Shown here: positions 1 through 12,240 of the stretch, one piece after another | Numbering within the stretch: position 1 is the first letter of the stretch | Layout: each line of letters opens with the position of its first letter | Assembly: GCF_032118995.1 (NCBI RefSeq) | Contig: NC_092665.1 | Location: 15,954,012-16,018,011 of the forward strand | Direction: 5' to 3' | Source of the DNA: Asterias amurensis | Lineage: Eukaryota; Echinodermata; Asteroidea; Forcipulatida; Asteriidae | DNA length: 64,000 bases | The notes under the pieces: model-generated | Told to the model about the DNA's origin: nothing | What the model saw: the letters and a program-made list of their open reading frames with translations, nothing else | Databases searched by the model: none | Translations under genes and position numbers: made by a program

Positions 1-53
1 CCTCCCATACGAAGAATGAAACAATTATGGTTATTGCTGATAAGAATACAGTT

Positions 54-128
54 GTCAAGACTGGGACTCGAACCTACACTCTGCAGATCAGAAACTCCAC
101 AACTCGAGTCGGGTTTGCTTGACCCCTC
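54..128 (-). repeat. SINE-A, tRNA-derived head fragment
   Basis: Read on the minus strand this contains a pol III B-box (GGTTCGAGTCC) preceded by TTTCTGATCTGCAGAGTGTA. A closely similar string occurs on the plus strand at about 17560-17597, so the two are copies of one dispersed family. Only the head is preserved here. Confidence 0.6.
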
Positions 129-1682
129 GCCAACACCAAAAATATCCCTTATTTTTGAAATATTTGTTGTTAACATCACAATAAATATGCTTACTTTCGT
201 TTGAGTGGAATATGTTTCCGGAAAAAAACGAGGTTGCAAGCCTGAACGTCTTAACAATAAGCACTGTACTGATAACGAGGATAGAATCTGGTTTCACAAA
301 GTAATCTTGCATGTAACCAGCTCATGAGTTATCATAGATTTGACACATAGATTTTGCAACCCACCCTCTCCAGGAGAACAGCAATGCTTATAGAAAGTTA
401 AAACAATTCAAGATAGATTCAATATCAAATTCAAAACTGTGCAGTGGAGGCAAAATCAGCAAATATTGAGGCTATCACAAACATAAGTTACCATCAATGC
501 CTGGTACAGAGTGAGAAAATCACCCCTTCCCCCGGCCCCCTAAATAGACGCTTCAGTAAGTGTGAAGATCAATGAGTCACCATTGCACCCCCTCTCCCTA
601 TCCCATCATCAGCAATCTAGTCCCCAAATGCTCCACCAAAATGTCCTTGATACTATACCATTACTTTAAGACCTAAATCTCAAGTACTCAGATAATGTTT
701 GGCTAGTCACCTAAAGTGGTAATTGAATTACTCTGATTGGGGTTTAAGACACAAGTTTAGAATCGTTTTCCATTACAGCAGACATATACTCCCCCTCATC
801 ATCAAGATGTGCAATTAACGAACATGTGTTACTCTGCTAGCTGCCAATGAGATCTTGAACATGTGATTCATTTAAAAGGTTCGTCTTGGGCTAGGATGGC
901 AACCATTTCACTCAAGATCGGCGAGTGTGAATTAAATCATCACAGTTTCTTTTGAGACTTTCTTGTAAAAAGAATGAAATAAGAGTACAACGAAGGAGAT
1001 CGAAGTGGTTTAGACTGCGGGACTTGGTGCCAATTTCACATGTCAGTATTTAGTAATTTGTATCGTGACATCACAGTTTGGTTCGCAATTAGTGATTCCA
1101 AGTTTAGATTGATCTTAGCTCACTGTGAAATCGAGCCAAGGAATGGCAATGTTGTGTGTTCGAATCCTACCAAGCCAACTGCTGAATTCACAGTGACTGT
1201 CCTCAATCACTGAATCACTGTTTATACGGGATTGTGCCACTCATAATCGATTCATAGGCGTTAAACCATGTATACATGTGAGAGATTGTCAGCTTAGTGT
1301 TTAATATCCAATACATTACCCCTTTGAGATTGCCTGTAACTGTTTGCCTGAAATTTCCTCGTGTGACATGGCCCTTACCGTCCCCAGTGAAAGCAACAGC
1401 CCTCCCAAAATGACTATGTTTATCCTTAAGCATGCATTGTAGGCGGAAGTTCTTCCTGTTTTTCGTACATTTTGCTGTATCATCCCATGTGTGACACCAT
1501 AGCTTTAGACTCACTAAAAGCCCTTCTTAACAAGAACTTATCTGCTTTTGTGTTTCAGCTGTTTCCAGTAAGCTAGTACATCAATGGATTTAGAACCATT
1601 GGTTACTCACGCTTTCTGTTGGTTTAATATCAATAAAGGGTTGAATAGGGGACAATCAAATTCCTCAAAGCAACATTTTCTC

Positions 1683-1716
1683 CTGAAGATTAGCAGATTA
1701 TACTGTTCGAAACGTA
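1683..1716 (+). repeat. Hammerhead-like motif in dispersed repeat
   Basis: CTGAAGA (1683-1689) is followed by a small stem (AGCAG with CTGTT) and then CGAAACGT (GAAAC at 1709-1713). This matches the order CUGANGA, stem II, GAAA of a hammerhead ribozyme core. The same string, TATACTGTTCGAAACGT, recurs at about 33450, so it is part of a repeat. Such motifs are known in the ends of Penelope-like retroelements and retrozymes; that link is inference. Confidence 0.35.
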
Positions 1717-2141
1717 GAGAACACAGCGGTTCTTCTCAGAACCAACACTTCTCACATAGTTGCAAACAAGAATGTACCCGAAAATGTGCTTTTAATCAGC
1801 TAGGTTTAAGAACTTTCTCTTGAAACAAAACAAAGAAGCTTGAAGTTCTGCAAACAGCAACAATGCATTACAAACTTAAATTTAATGTGTGCAGTATAAG
1901 CATTTAATTTTTACTTTGAAAGTAAAAAGAATATGATGTAAATGTTTTTGTCAAACAGGCAAAACAACTTTCCAAAAGAAGCATCGTACTAAGTATACAG
2001 CAACAATGCAAAACAAACTAACACTGAAAAGAAAGCATGATTTACTTTTCACTTTGGAAGCATATAGATAATGATGATGTAATTGTCCTCGTCAAGTATA
2101 GGCAAACTTTGGGCGATGACTCAACATTCAAGCTGAAATTC

Positions 2142-3143
2142 AAGATGGCGCCACCGGGTTGAGACTGAGACTATACACAATGTCATGCATCGGAGAAGCT
2201 GTAACCTAAGATGGCGCCCGGTAGCAAATTAACAGCAAGGAGCCAATGAATCAAAATCATGAAATATAAACCTCAAACCCTGGGATTTCAAGATGGCGTC
2301 AAGTAAATTAAAGCCACGTGGAGCGTGATTCAGTTGTTGAAAAAAAAATGCAAACCACGACATTAGCCAGTGGCAAACTACAGGCCCCTTCGAAACTATG
2401 GATTCGTCTTGAGCTCTGGCTTTTGCTCTGTCTGCATGTTAGGAGTCTCGTACCAAAAGCGCACGTTTTCATAATAACTGACGGAGCCATAGCCGGAGAC
2501 TACATGTGTAAAAGCTGTGGTTTCGAAAATCTCTTTTTAAAGTAAAGACAATGTGAAACCCTTGGCAAATTGAGGGCTCGGTGACTCTCGCGTCCACAGC
2601 CGAAAAATGGCTGCAATCTTTTTAAGTATGAGACAGTGACAATGAATCAACATAAGGGCTGTCAACCAAGATGGCGGCCAGTAACAGCATTCAAAGAGCT
2701 CAAATGAATTCATTACAGAAAGCTGCAATACAAAATGGCGTTCTGTAACATGGTTACAAGTTAGAAGGATTGGATACTCTAAAGTTCACGGCCGAAAACT
2801 GGCTGCAATCTTTAAAGTATGACACAGGGACAATACGTCAACATTAGAACTGTCAACCAAGATGGCGGCCAGTTACAACATGCTGAGAGCTCCAATGAAT
2901 AAATCACAGAAAAGCTGCGATACAAGATGGCCTCTTGTAATTAAGTTACACGTTTGAAGGATCGGAGACTCTCAAGTTCAAAGCCGAAAACTGGCTGCAA
3001 TCTTCTAAGTAAGACACAAGGACAATTAATCACCATTAAAACTGTCAACAAGATGGCGGCCAGTAACAACTACAGACCAAGAGCTTTATCACATCAGAAA
3101 GCTGCGATACAATATGGCGTCATGTAAGATGGTTACACATTAG
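2142..3143 (+). repeat. 191-bp tandem array rich in YY1-type motifs
   Basis: Three units of about 190 bp (from about 2580, 2772 and 2964) each carry CCGAAAA(A/C)TGGCTGCAATC, then AAGATGGCGGCCAGT, then AAAGCTGCRATACAA with a second ATGGC core. The AAGATGGCGGC cores start at 2668, 2859 and 3050, exactly 191 bp apart. Upstream single cores AAGATGGCGCC (2142, 2208) and AAGATGGCGTC (2290) extend the cluster. The core equals the textbook YY1 binding consensus. It could be a regulatory array, a decayed satellite, or the 5' end of a transposon. Confidence 0.75.
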
Positions 3144-3571
3144 TGTGTTAATTCAAATACACTCCTGATAAGTAAGGAGTCATTTCAAATATGTCTTGTT
3201 GAGCCAAGACGTCTATACAAAAACAAAATGTCAAGAGGAAAAATAAGGTTTTTTTTCATGTGCATTTTGATAGCACCACTACCAGCGTTTTAGCATGATC
3301 CATTGGGGATCAGACATTTGGCGATTTCCTTTCCGATCTAGGAAACCCTCTTCGTTTATTTGAGTCATGTTGGTTCTTAGGACTGATTAGCACGGGCCAG
3401 CTGCAGCTTGTGTCATCATCACAATCCTGACTAAAGGGAGGCCCTTTCTCTTTGGTTATAGTCAATCGGGTTGTCGTTTCGACAGAAAGACTCATTGTTG
3501 TATTCTTTTTAAATTATTTTCAACTTTCTTTTGCCTTGTACAAGGTCTACAAGCTTTTGCTTTTATCGGGG

Positions 3572-3700
3572 CCCAATTTCATGGCTCTGCTTACCGTAAG
3601 CACATAATCGGCGCTTACGGAAGCAGGGAACGGCAAGCGTATTTCACGGGTTAGCGGCGAATGTTGGCTTCTGCGCGTGCGTACTCCAAAGATGATAAAA
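3572..3700. repeat. Decayed copy of AGCTGCTTA palindromic element
   Basis: GCCCAATTTCATGGCTCTGC followed by TTACCGTAAGCAC resembles the end of the short element seen whole at 20453-20648. The remainder is diverged. Confidence 0.4.
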
Positions 3701-3820
3701 GCCTTCCTATAACAGGCTGTGAGAGTTTAGGAAAGTTAAAGGAGCAATCGTTTAAATGATCGATAAATCAAATAGATTTGTATATCCTCATCGATTAAGT
3801 CTGATAATAAAAATCCTTCT

Positions 3821-3990
3821 GCAACTATCACGTAGCACACGTACTTCTACTTAAAAGTTTCCAGAAAACACTGATTTATGACAATTTTGCACGTTCGTGT
3901 TTTTTTGTGCAACTAATACGCAGCACATGTACTTCTACTTGAAAATTTCCAGAAAACACTGATTTATGACAATTTTGCACTCGTGCAATT
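3821..3990. repeat. 88-bp tandem duplication
   Basis: The unit beginning GCAACTA at 3821 is repeated from 3909. Both copies contain GTACTTCTACTT and the 20-mer AACACTGATTTATGACAATT, with a few differences between copies. The period is 88 bp. Confidence 0.8.
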
Positions 3991-4529
3991 TGTGCAACGA
4001 CAATGTTGGAGTTTTATATCTTCACAAATGCATCTTTAAATGACCCGTATCCTGTCTCGAAATCCGAAAACTAAACCAAGCCAAGTCCGGTCGATGCCGG
4101 CATGTTTTGCCCCGGCAAGAGAGCAGGGAAACGTTTCAATTTAACCGTACGGTTTCTCTCTGCCCCCCCCCCCCTCTCTCTACAATTAGCGTGAGCCCCG
4201 AGGATGTTTGATTTCATGACTAGGGGATATGTCCCATAAAGCAAACTTGATTGCCTATGAATCCAAAGGAAATGTACGCTCAGGGGCTCTCTTGTTGGAT
4301 TTGCAGCAAGTTGGAGTCATTATAATCTTGGCAAGTTATGGTATTTATTACCCCGTTGCCTTGGAAATTAATAGCCTGTTGCACTTTACTGTGTTTCCTT
4401 GTATAAAACCAACTTCCTTTGTATGAACGGTTAACATTGGTGTCGCAAGGACTGACAGGCCGCAGACATGGAAAAATATAGGCCCTATATATGCATATTA
4501 GGAACAGTTTTAATCTTGGTTTACCCTTG

Positions 4530-4660
4530 CACCGAAGGGTGAAAGCACTGAAAATTCAATACTTTCCCAAGTTCTGTGAAAATAAATCACCAGGCATACT
4601 CGGGTTGGATTAGAACCCACGACCTTTGCAATTCTAGAAAAGCGTCATACCAAGACATCA
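4530..4660 (-). repeat. SINE-B, minus-strand copy
   Basis: Read on the minus strand, GCAAAGGTCGTGGGTTCTAA followed by TCCAACCCGAGT corresponds to the tRNA-like head of the SINE at 28656-28815. A tail containing TGGGAAAGTATT and AGTGCTTTCACC follows, in the same order as that copy. Confidence 0.6.
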
Positions 4661-5657
4661 ATGATTGCCCGGTAACCATAGGGACAGTTTTAACAGTAGC
4701 TTGCAGATTGCTATTAGCAAATTTGCTCATAGCTGAAACAAGCGATGGACCAAGTCAACGTTACCAGGTTGTGTTTCGACACATCGTTAACATATTATGT
4801 GTCTCTGTAACACAGTTTTCGCTTAGCAAGAGGCCAAGAAAACTTAGCTGAAATAAGCGGGAACCAGTCGCGGCCAGAATGTGATAACACCAGTATATTT
4901 GGAGGTAACCATGGGTGTGCCTAACTTTATTGCTCTTAGAAGGCATGTTCCTGCTGAGCAGTTCTAGAGCCGCAACGGTCAAATCTTTGGAGTTGGATCA
5001 TCGAAACAATTACCTTTTAAAAGAACAAATACATTCCAAAAGCACATTTCACACTTTTGTTTGTGAAAGTATTATTTTTAGAGTAAAGATAGAAACTCAA
5101 CTCTGTACGTGCAGACGATTTATTTTTAAAACGTGATCAAGGATTTTTAAATCAACGGAACTTGCCAAGCAGAAAGATAATCTTCACTTTCAACAACAAT
5201 GTCTTCAACAGTGAAAGACAGCAAGAAAGAGTAAGAAGGAAAGGCGTCAGGGAAACAAAACAATTAATCTAATTAACAACTTAGTTGGCATTTGGAACGT
5301 TATGATAACATTAAGAGCTTTGTAACGTCAACAGTTATCATTTTTCTGATCTACCGGCTCCGAGGCCAATGCCCTCCACACAAAGGCCAAAAGAGTGATG
5401 GGGGAAATGGCTCACAGACCCCGGGGCGTGTATCGTCTGTCGATGGGAAGTTTAGATCACTCGTGAAATGAAACCCACATCCAAATCTACCCCCATTATG
5501 TGCCCCACACCTGCGGTATCGGAAACACAATGGGCTACTTGAGAGGAGGAGGGGGTGGGGGGGGTGTAGGTAGCTGAGGAAGAGTCGTCACTAACACATC
5601 ATCACATCTCCCACCTGAGAGAGGTCACCTCACACACCTGCAGGTCAGATTTGAAAA

Positions 5658-5691
5658 CTGATGAAGACGACCAAAGACCGTCGATCGAAAC
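5658..5691 (+). repeat. Hammerhead-like core CTGATGA...GAAAC
   Basis: CTGATGA (5658-5664) is followed by GACG...CGTC, able to form a 4-bp stem, and GAAAC (5687-5691). The boxes match the two conserved parts of a hammerhead core. However, four extra bases sit between the stem and GAAA, and no convincing stem III with a cleavage triplet is seen. It is probably a decayed copy or a chance match. Confidence 0.25.
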
Positions 5692-5929
5692 TTCGGGTGC
5701 CTAAAAATAAAGTCAAGACCTTTACATGTTGCACGTTTACCTAAACCCTGTGTCATGGCCAAGCAGTCTGGTACATCGGGTTCAAGTGCTGGTTTGTTTA
5801 TAGTCATGGGATACAGAATCGAATCTCGGTGAATGTTTTACCATAATTGCTTCTCTTCACATAGATATACAAAAGGGTGCCTGTGACGGCAGAGCTTGCT
5901 ACTCTAAACTTAAATTTCCCACTTAAACA

Positions 5930-6010
5930 TACCAGCCCTAAAATCCTCTAAAGAACTCCGGAGATTCCCATAACACAATGAAGACACAAGGGCGGAGGGG
6001 GGGGGGGGTC
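5930..6010 (+). repeat. Dispersed repeat ending in poly(dG)
   Basis: The block ending GGAGATTCCCATAACACAAT, then GAAGACACAAGGGCGGA, runs into a G tract of about 12 (5997-6008). Related blocks followed by G-rich sequence occur at about 55994-56094 and 62590-62674, so the G tract belongs to the repeat rather than being random. Confidence 0.6.
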
Positions 6011-7314
6011 AAAATTGAGCACCAAATGAAGACTAGGCATGGTATTATTGTCAAACGAGTATCATCCATAATTGACTTTTCAACAGGATTGCTGTCAAAA
6101 ACGATGATTAAACTCTGACTAAAGCTCCAACAAGGTCAAGGCAAATTCAACTTGACTTGATTCCACGTGACTTAAAATGACAATCTATAACTAGATGGAC
6201 ATGGTCAGCAGGCGCTTCTAGATTAGTCAACGGGTGTATTGTTTATGAATGACAGTCACAGTTGTGTCACGGAGGGATTGTCTTCCTCCATGGATGTGTC
6301 TTATCACTGGGTAAGCAGAGGGAAGGAGACTGTAGCCCCCCCCCCCCCCCACCACCACCAACACCCCCACTTGTTAAAGATCACCACGGTCTGGTTGCTT
6401 TCCCCCGTTCTCGGCGTCACTCCTTGTACGTGCCAGTCCTTTCCTTAATAAAGACACAGCAAGTTTCGTAACGATAGGACGAACAAGTGATGTTTCTGGT
6501 CTGGGCCCAAACTCATTAGGCATGTAGGCATTAAAACATGCTAAATCCTTGTTGCAAAATGTGTGTGCTTTCATATTATTCATAAAAAGGCTTCAGGCCT
6601 GAAGTTTTTCTAATATTTGAGTGAGAAATTACCCCTTTTTTAAAAACTATGTTACTTCAGAGGGAGTCGTTTCGCACAACATTGTATAATATCAACAGCT
6701 CTCCTTTGCTTGTCACCATGTCAGTTTTTATGCTAAGGGCAATATTGATAAGATTTGAATAAATGTTCACTGATATTTACACACAACTTATGACACGGAG
6801 ATCGTCATGATAAACTTCAGGTGGAGGTCACTGACCTAGGTGTCAATCAAAAGAGATATGAATTTGAAAATTTGATATAGATCTTCCTAAGTCGAGAAAA
6901 AGAAGCAGATTTATAATCAAAATTGTCATTGATGTCCCATAAATCTTTTGATTCGTTAGGGTAGTATGTGATTAAAATGTAGTTTCGCAACCTGTCCTGC
7001 TTCATCAAGGAGCAAAGAGTTTTGCCCAACACATTGAGATGATTCAAAGTACAGTAATTTGCTAAGGTCAAGGGGAACTTATGAAAGATCTGTGAAATGT
7101 AAGTAGAAGGGCCAAAGGAAAGGAATTGACCGAATTTGAATTGTGAGAACCGGAACGAGAACTCGCTGATTTCCTCGTGTTTACTTTTTTTTATGCTTCA
7201 TTTCCGCGCGAGTGTGTGAGAAAATTAATTTGGCAGAAATAGTTGTCATAAATCACGGGCTGTAACCACCTTACGCACGTAGGCCTGTGAAGTGCCAACC
7301 ATACAGCACACTTG

Positions 7315-7440
7315 ACCCAATTTCACAGAGCTGCTCAGGCTCAACAAGTATAGCTAAGCACAACAAAACTATGCTTACCAGAATAAGGTTACCAACCAAA
7401 CTACAAAGTCACGTGTACAATTTAGTGACTGGTTTCCTGC
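7315..7440. repeat. Truncated AGCTGCTTA element
   Basis: ACCCAATTTCACAGAGCTGC, then ACTATGCTTACCAGAATAAG and GTTACC, match the reverse complement of the element at 20453-20648 in order. Only one arm is present. Confidence 0.6.
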
Positions 7441-9556
7441 TCATTTTCGCTAGCTGAAAGTTGTTTAGCATTATTTTCTGTAGCAGCTCTACGAAATTAT
7501 GAATTATTTGGTGTGTGTGTGGGGGGGGGGGGGTGGCTTGGTGGGCTGGACCCCCTTGACAAAATGAGCTTTTAAGAGAAAGTATTCGCCCGGTGTTCTC
7601 GGTTATGATTGGCTGAAGATTGTGCCACAGCGTCTTCAAACCGTTACATGTTGCTCTACTGTAAAAGAAAAGTTTTATATCGACCATAATCCCGCATATA
7701 AAACTTATGCAAGAAACATCATAAAAGCTGTGAGAACTGCATATTGTTGTTATTAATATAATAATTATTATAAGAAGTTCACTCGCCCCAACTCACCCTT
7801 AACGCTAAAACTAAAACCCAAAATGACGGTCATTCTATTTAGAGGATCCGTTTCTTGGTAGGAATCAATCCTCACTGTGACTGCCAGCCCGGGGTGATCA
7901 TAACACATGACCACGCCCCTTCATCCCTGGTTATGACGTCATCGGCTGCCAATCAGCCGCCCGTCTCTCACTTCCTTATTAAAATACAAAGATAAAGACT
8001 TTAAGAAGTTGTCATCTTGAGGCCAATGCCCTCTTCTTACAACACGGGTACAATCGAAACTTGTATGCGTTTCCTTGTTACTTCCTCTAACAATATTTGG
8101 GTATAGTCTTTATTTGGGTTGAATAAATTAACATAAATTTACAGCCGAATGTGAATTATTCTTCTCTCCTAACATTTCATAAACTAGCGACGTTATTCAG
8201 TGGATGTAATCAAGTAAGGATAAGGAACGTATCAACCAAATTTGAGTAAATCAAAGTTGGGCAGGTCCCACTCTGACTAAAAATTTAAATGTGCAGAAAT
8301 GTTTGGACAAAGTTGGGTGTAATTAGCCGATACTGTTGGGTCATCACAATATGAGTTTTTATATGAAATACGTTTAAATAATTTATGTGCACTATGATAA
8401 AGTTAAATAATTTAATTTAAACTAAAAATAACGGCTTAAATAAGTATTTCCAATTCGTGATTTGTGCTTTGCGTAGAGTGGTTTAAAACTGCCAACTTTT
8501 AAAATAAATAATAACTGATTCTACATCGGCTAAACTCAAGCTGCGTGTGGTTTGCCCCGACGGAAATCGTTCCCATAGGAAAGTGTATAATATGAGGTGA
8601 AATTACAAGCATGTAAATACAAAATGATTACAAAACCCGACTATAAACAGTTATTTCTAGCAATGGCTGTTCTTCTAAATGATGATGGTGAAAGACAAGG
8701 AGGCAGCATCAAGACGCACATGTCTGTTCGCATTTTGTGCTATAGGTGTGCAATTTATATCTAGCGGTTGAGTAAAAGTTCACTGTACCAAGATGATGAG
8801 TCTGGCCTATATATTTGGAATAGCATGAGCAGGTGTGCGGGGGAAGAGTTTTAAGATGGGAAGGGGATTACAAAGGTGGCTACTTGGGGCACTGATAGGG
8901 GGTCAAGATTGATGGAGCCGGGTTTAAGCTACTCGTCTTACGCATAAAAATGCATGTATCGGTAATTGATATTGGTAGATTTTTTTACACAAGGCAAAAT
9001 TGTGCAAAAAAGCTATTTTGTTGTTCTGAATAAATTTCCCCCTTACCTCATCAATGTTCTTAAATAAAAAGTGTAGGTTGAAATTTTGCACGGTGTAGAT
9101 AAGATATAAAGTATTTTTGGTTTATTCCATCAGTTAACAAGTTAGTTTTTTTTATAAAATGAGACCGTACCCTAGAGTTGTTTAATACAACCGATGATTG
9201 TAGGGCCTCAGCTCAGAGAAAAATTGCATGGTACACACTCTTAAGTTTTCTCGTTGATTTTAAAGATACTGTGCCCCCCCTCCCATCGAACTTTGCTCAA
9301 CTTTTTATGCAAAACTATTTTGCCAAAAGTTTTGCCTTGCAAATACTACTTTGCCATTTGTATCTATTTCATATCTTGGATATTGACAAAATATTGCCTT
9401 GCAGTGACTAGTTCATCTTTGAAATACTAGTAGATATTACACATTTAGACCTTTTACCAAATCCCATACTTGAAAGTACTCGCTTGCCAAAGTTATACAT
9501 TTTAACTATTTCACATAATTTGTAAAGAAAACTTTACAAATATTATGCATTGGAAA

Positions 9557-11272
9557 CTATTTCATCTCTGCCAACGAAGCGTACACAGTGGGCTCCTCTT
9601 TTGAGATTGGTCTCTCATTATGTTTGGATGGATTATTAATTAAATCCAAGTCAGCGTAAACAATTCCCTCTGCCTCAACCTCGGCCCACAAGTGACCCTC
9701 ATCCCCGGGGGTCGAAGAGGCGCGTTCTGCATCCGGGACACCTCTATCCGTGTCAGTGACGTCAGCAGATTGAGATGGTTCTGAGCTTCCGGTGGTACTT
9801 TTACAAGATACCTCTTCATGTGGGATCAAGTCTTTGATGCGGTCCTTATTGACTGAGGTATATATAGCCTCCTGTTGAGGTTCGTGAGGTGTCACCAACT
9901 GCTCATTTTTACGATGAGGATCCACTGATGCATATACTACAGGGAGGTCCGGTTCTCTCGAGACCTGCCTGGTACTCATGGCGTATGGAATGGGTCTTTT
10001 CGGAGGCTTGTCCCCGGTTCCCTTCACGGTCACATCCAGTTCTTTTGAGAGCTGCCTCGTACTCATCGCATAGGGAATGGGTTTCTTTGGAGGTTTGCCC
10101 CCACCAGTACCCTTCTTCTTGCTCTCTTTGTGGACGGAGGCGTAGACAACCCCCGTAGGTTTCTCGGGTGAGGCTTCGCTACTCTCACGGCGAGGTTGTA
10201 CGGGTTCTGCGGGTGCAACCTGATCACTCCCTTGCCGCATACTGAGCGCGTAAGGCACTGGCTTCCTGGGTGGGGCGCTGGAGTTCTCCACAAGGTGCTG
10301 TTCTGGAGGTTGGTGCGAGGAGGGGATGGAACGTCCTAGGCTCCGTCGCATTTTAAATGGTGACATTCCCAGCTTCCTGCGGCAAAGAATCAGCGCAGTT
10401 ATTACACCGAGGAGGATCAGTACCAATATGACGATGACAACGGCGACAATAGTCCCGGTACTGGAGGACGCTTGCGGTGATGTCGTGGTCGTAAGTGTCG
10501 CTGCGAGGTCCTGGGTCACGGCGAGGTCCCGGGTCACGGCGAGAGTAGACGGAGTTGTCACCGAGAGAGGACCAATCTGACAGCTGAGGGTCACATCTGA
10601 GAAGTCCACAGCCACGGACGAGCAGTTAAATGTCACTCCATCCTCAGCGGAGCTTACCGGGATCGTGAGCTGTGTTCCAGTACCGTTGATCGGGACGCTG
10701 GACGGCCAGTCGAGGACGTCATAGGACTCACCTGTAGAAACGGTGACCACGGCGGCCATCGCGTCCGACTCAACGGTGCACGAGATTGGGGTACCTGCGA
10801 GTAGAGACGCCGGACCTAAGGGTGAACAGGACGGGAAGATATCCGCTGGGTAGACGGTCATGGAAGCTTGTGCCGTAGATATAACCGCAAATGTTTGATT
10901 GTAAACCGTGCAGGTGTAAGTCCCGCTGAAGTCTTGGCTAGCCGGGGTTATAGTCAGAAGATGCACTTCAGGTACCGTGTCTGGGCTCGAGGTGCTGATT
11001 ACGCTCGTGGTATAACGCGGATCAGTGATTTGAGCGAGAAGCTTCCCGTTGAATGTTATAGTGTGGGTTTGGTTCCTCCAGCTTACAAGGTGGAATCCTG
11101 CCTGGAAACGGAGGATCTCACAGCGTAGCGAGACCGCGTCTCCCTCCCGGGGCTCGGCGGTAAACTCCGGCAGGACGCTGACGGTTGCTACCGCTGTTTG
11201 CGGGAGGACGTATGGGGCAATGAAGATGATACAACACAACACCCCGAAACGTACTTCAGATAAAAGGGCCAT
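9557..11272 (-). CDS. Intronless Ig-superfamily receptor with ITIM-rich tail (IgR-1)
   Basis: Single-exon type I membrane receptor of 571 residues. The ATG at 11272 is the first in frame and begins a good signal peptide (about 1-29); codons upstream in frame have no ATG. Ig1 has Cys51, Trp65 and Cys121 (FSGTYTC). A second Ig-like domain has four cysteines (149, 165, 217, 231). A Thr/Ser stalk and one membrane span (about 275-297, ending CRRK) follow. The tail of about 270 residues has eight tyrosines. VVYASV (Tyr377, Tyr447) and IVYADL (Tyr539) fit the ITIM consensus, TVYASL (Tyr564) is ITSM-like, and AIYTSV (Tyr471) is near-ITIM. A module KPPKxPIPYAMSTRQ occurs twice with a third related copy, giving PxxP SH3-type sites next to Tyr341, 401 and 430. 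Known family logic suggests recruitment of SH2 phosphatases; that and any ligand are inference. It is paralogous to the frames at 21602 and 29253. A tiny upstream frame (MKTTIE) precedes the start. Confidence 0.88.
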   Translation of the reverse strand: MALLSEVRFGVLCCIIFIAPYVLPQTAVATVSVLPEFTAEPREGDAVSLRCEILRFQAGFHLVSWRNQTHTITFNGKLLAQITDPRYTTSVISTSSPDTVPEVHLLTITPASQDFSGTYTCTVYNQTFAVISTAQASMTVYPADIFPSCSPLGPASLLAGTPISCTVESDAMAAVVTVSTGESYDVLDWPSSVPINGTGTQLTIPVSSAEDGVTFNCSSVAVDFSDVTLSCQIGPLSVTTPSTLAVTRDLAVTQDLAATLTTTTSPQASSSTGTIVAVVIVILVLILLGVITALILCRRKLGMSPFKMRRSLGRSIPSSHQPPEQHLVENSSAPPRKPVPYALSMRQGSDQVAPAEPVQPRRESSEASPEKPTGVVYASVHKESKKKGTGGGKPPKKPIPYAMSTRQLSKELDVTVKGTGDKPPKRPIPYAMSTRQVSREPDLPVVYASVDPHRKNEQLVTPHEPQQEAIYTSVNKDRIKDLIPHEEVSCKSTTGSSEPSQSADVTDTDRGVPDAERASSTPGDEGHLWAEVEAEGIVYADLDLINNPSKHNERPISKEEPTVYASLAEMK

Positions 11273-12159
11273 GTCAACAAATGGCTCAATACAGTTAGCC
11301 TTACTCAATGGTAGTTTTCATCCAAGCAAAAACGTACGTACATTGTTCAACACATTTGTACACAGTTATCGAAGTTTTCGTTGAAGTCCTGCATTGCTGA
11401 TCGGCGTTTCGAATTGTAATAAAACAGTATTCAATACACCAACACCGATTCTCAACAAAACGTTAAAGAATATTGGGACAATAAGTATATTTCCTACACT
11501 TTGAAGATCCGAGTGAACAATTGTTAACGTCCCCAATGTTTCTAAGGGTGGTGTCGGCTGATTCTCAATTAGACAAAAAAGTCTTCAGAATGAAACAAAA
11601 TACTTCGGCTTTCCATCAGATTATCACGATGAGATGGCTTCGGTTGGCCAAACTGCAGGGCGTACCATGGAGCAATATGAACCTATACTCCCCAGAATCA
11701 ACACTCAATGTAAAGATTTCTCATGAAGCATCTCCTCACCTGTATATTTACAATCTTTATTTCCGCAATAAACAAACAATCTAAATCCATTTTCCAGTCC
11801 TCACACAGTCAGAGATTCGTGTTCAAAGCTAGTCCTGACGTCATATAAATACCAATCACCAGATCGTCTTTCCCACGGAGTGAATTGTTCCGACAAATCC
11901 CGACTGTCATAACACGGAAGAGTTGGTTTATTTCCGTCTTTTATTTCCGGGTTTTTGAAGTACGGATGGCAAGGTGTACGAAGAGCCAGTTGACCCATCC
12001 TAAAGATGATATTCTAGTTTGACCATTGTTAATACTCACTCAGCCAGAGTACTTGTACTTCTGAACAAAACGCACTGGGAACTGGATACCATTTTGTTCT
12101 CATGCAAATGAACAAACGGCTCTTTTTAGATCATCCCAACTCATTTCAGATAACTATTA

Positions 12160-12240
12160 CATGGTGTTACCGCAAAGCTTACGTATACTATATAGTATTT
12201 ACACCATGCACAGTTTCAAATCCTACTTCTCATGCAAATC
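12160..12240 (+). repeat. ATGGTGTTACCGCAAA-family fragment
   Basis: ATGGTGTTACCGCAAA at 12161 is followed about 45 bp later by ACCATGCACAGTTTCAAATC and CTAC. The same two blocks in the same order occur at 27860-27920, and a variant lies at 50813-50860, showing a dispersed element with conserved termini. Confidence 0.65.

Larger units (their letters stand above)
1..9556. other. Gene-free region with repeats
   Basis: No protein-coding gene is supported here. The open frames are all under 100 codons, lack recognisable domains and mostly overlap repeats. The region holds SINE pieces, a 191-bp tandem array, a duplicated 88-bp unit, fragments of short palindromic elements and several poly(dG) or poly(dC) tracts, each listed separately. 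The stretches 130-2100, 6010-7310 and 7440-9556 show only AT-rich unique-looking DNA. Distal regulatory or 3' UTR sequence for the gene at 9557 may lie in the last part but cannot be delimited. Confidence 0.6.

Noticed and set aside
1123-1180. tRNA-like head suggested by TGTTCGAATCCTACC
   Set aside because: No matching box A or stems; single occurrence.
11273-11308. Extended N-terminus of IgR-1
   Set aside because: The in-frame extension begins with TTG, not ATG; the ATG at 11272 gives a cleaner signal peptide.
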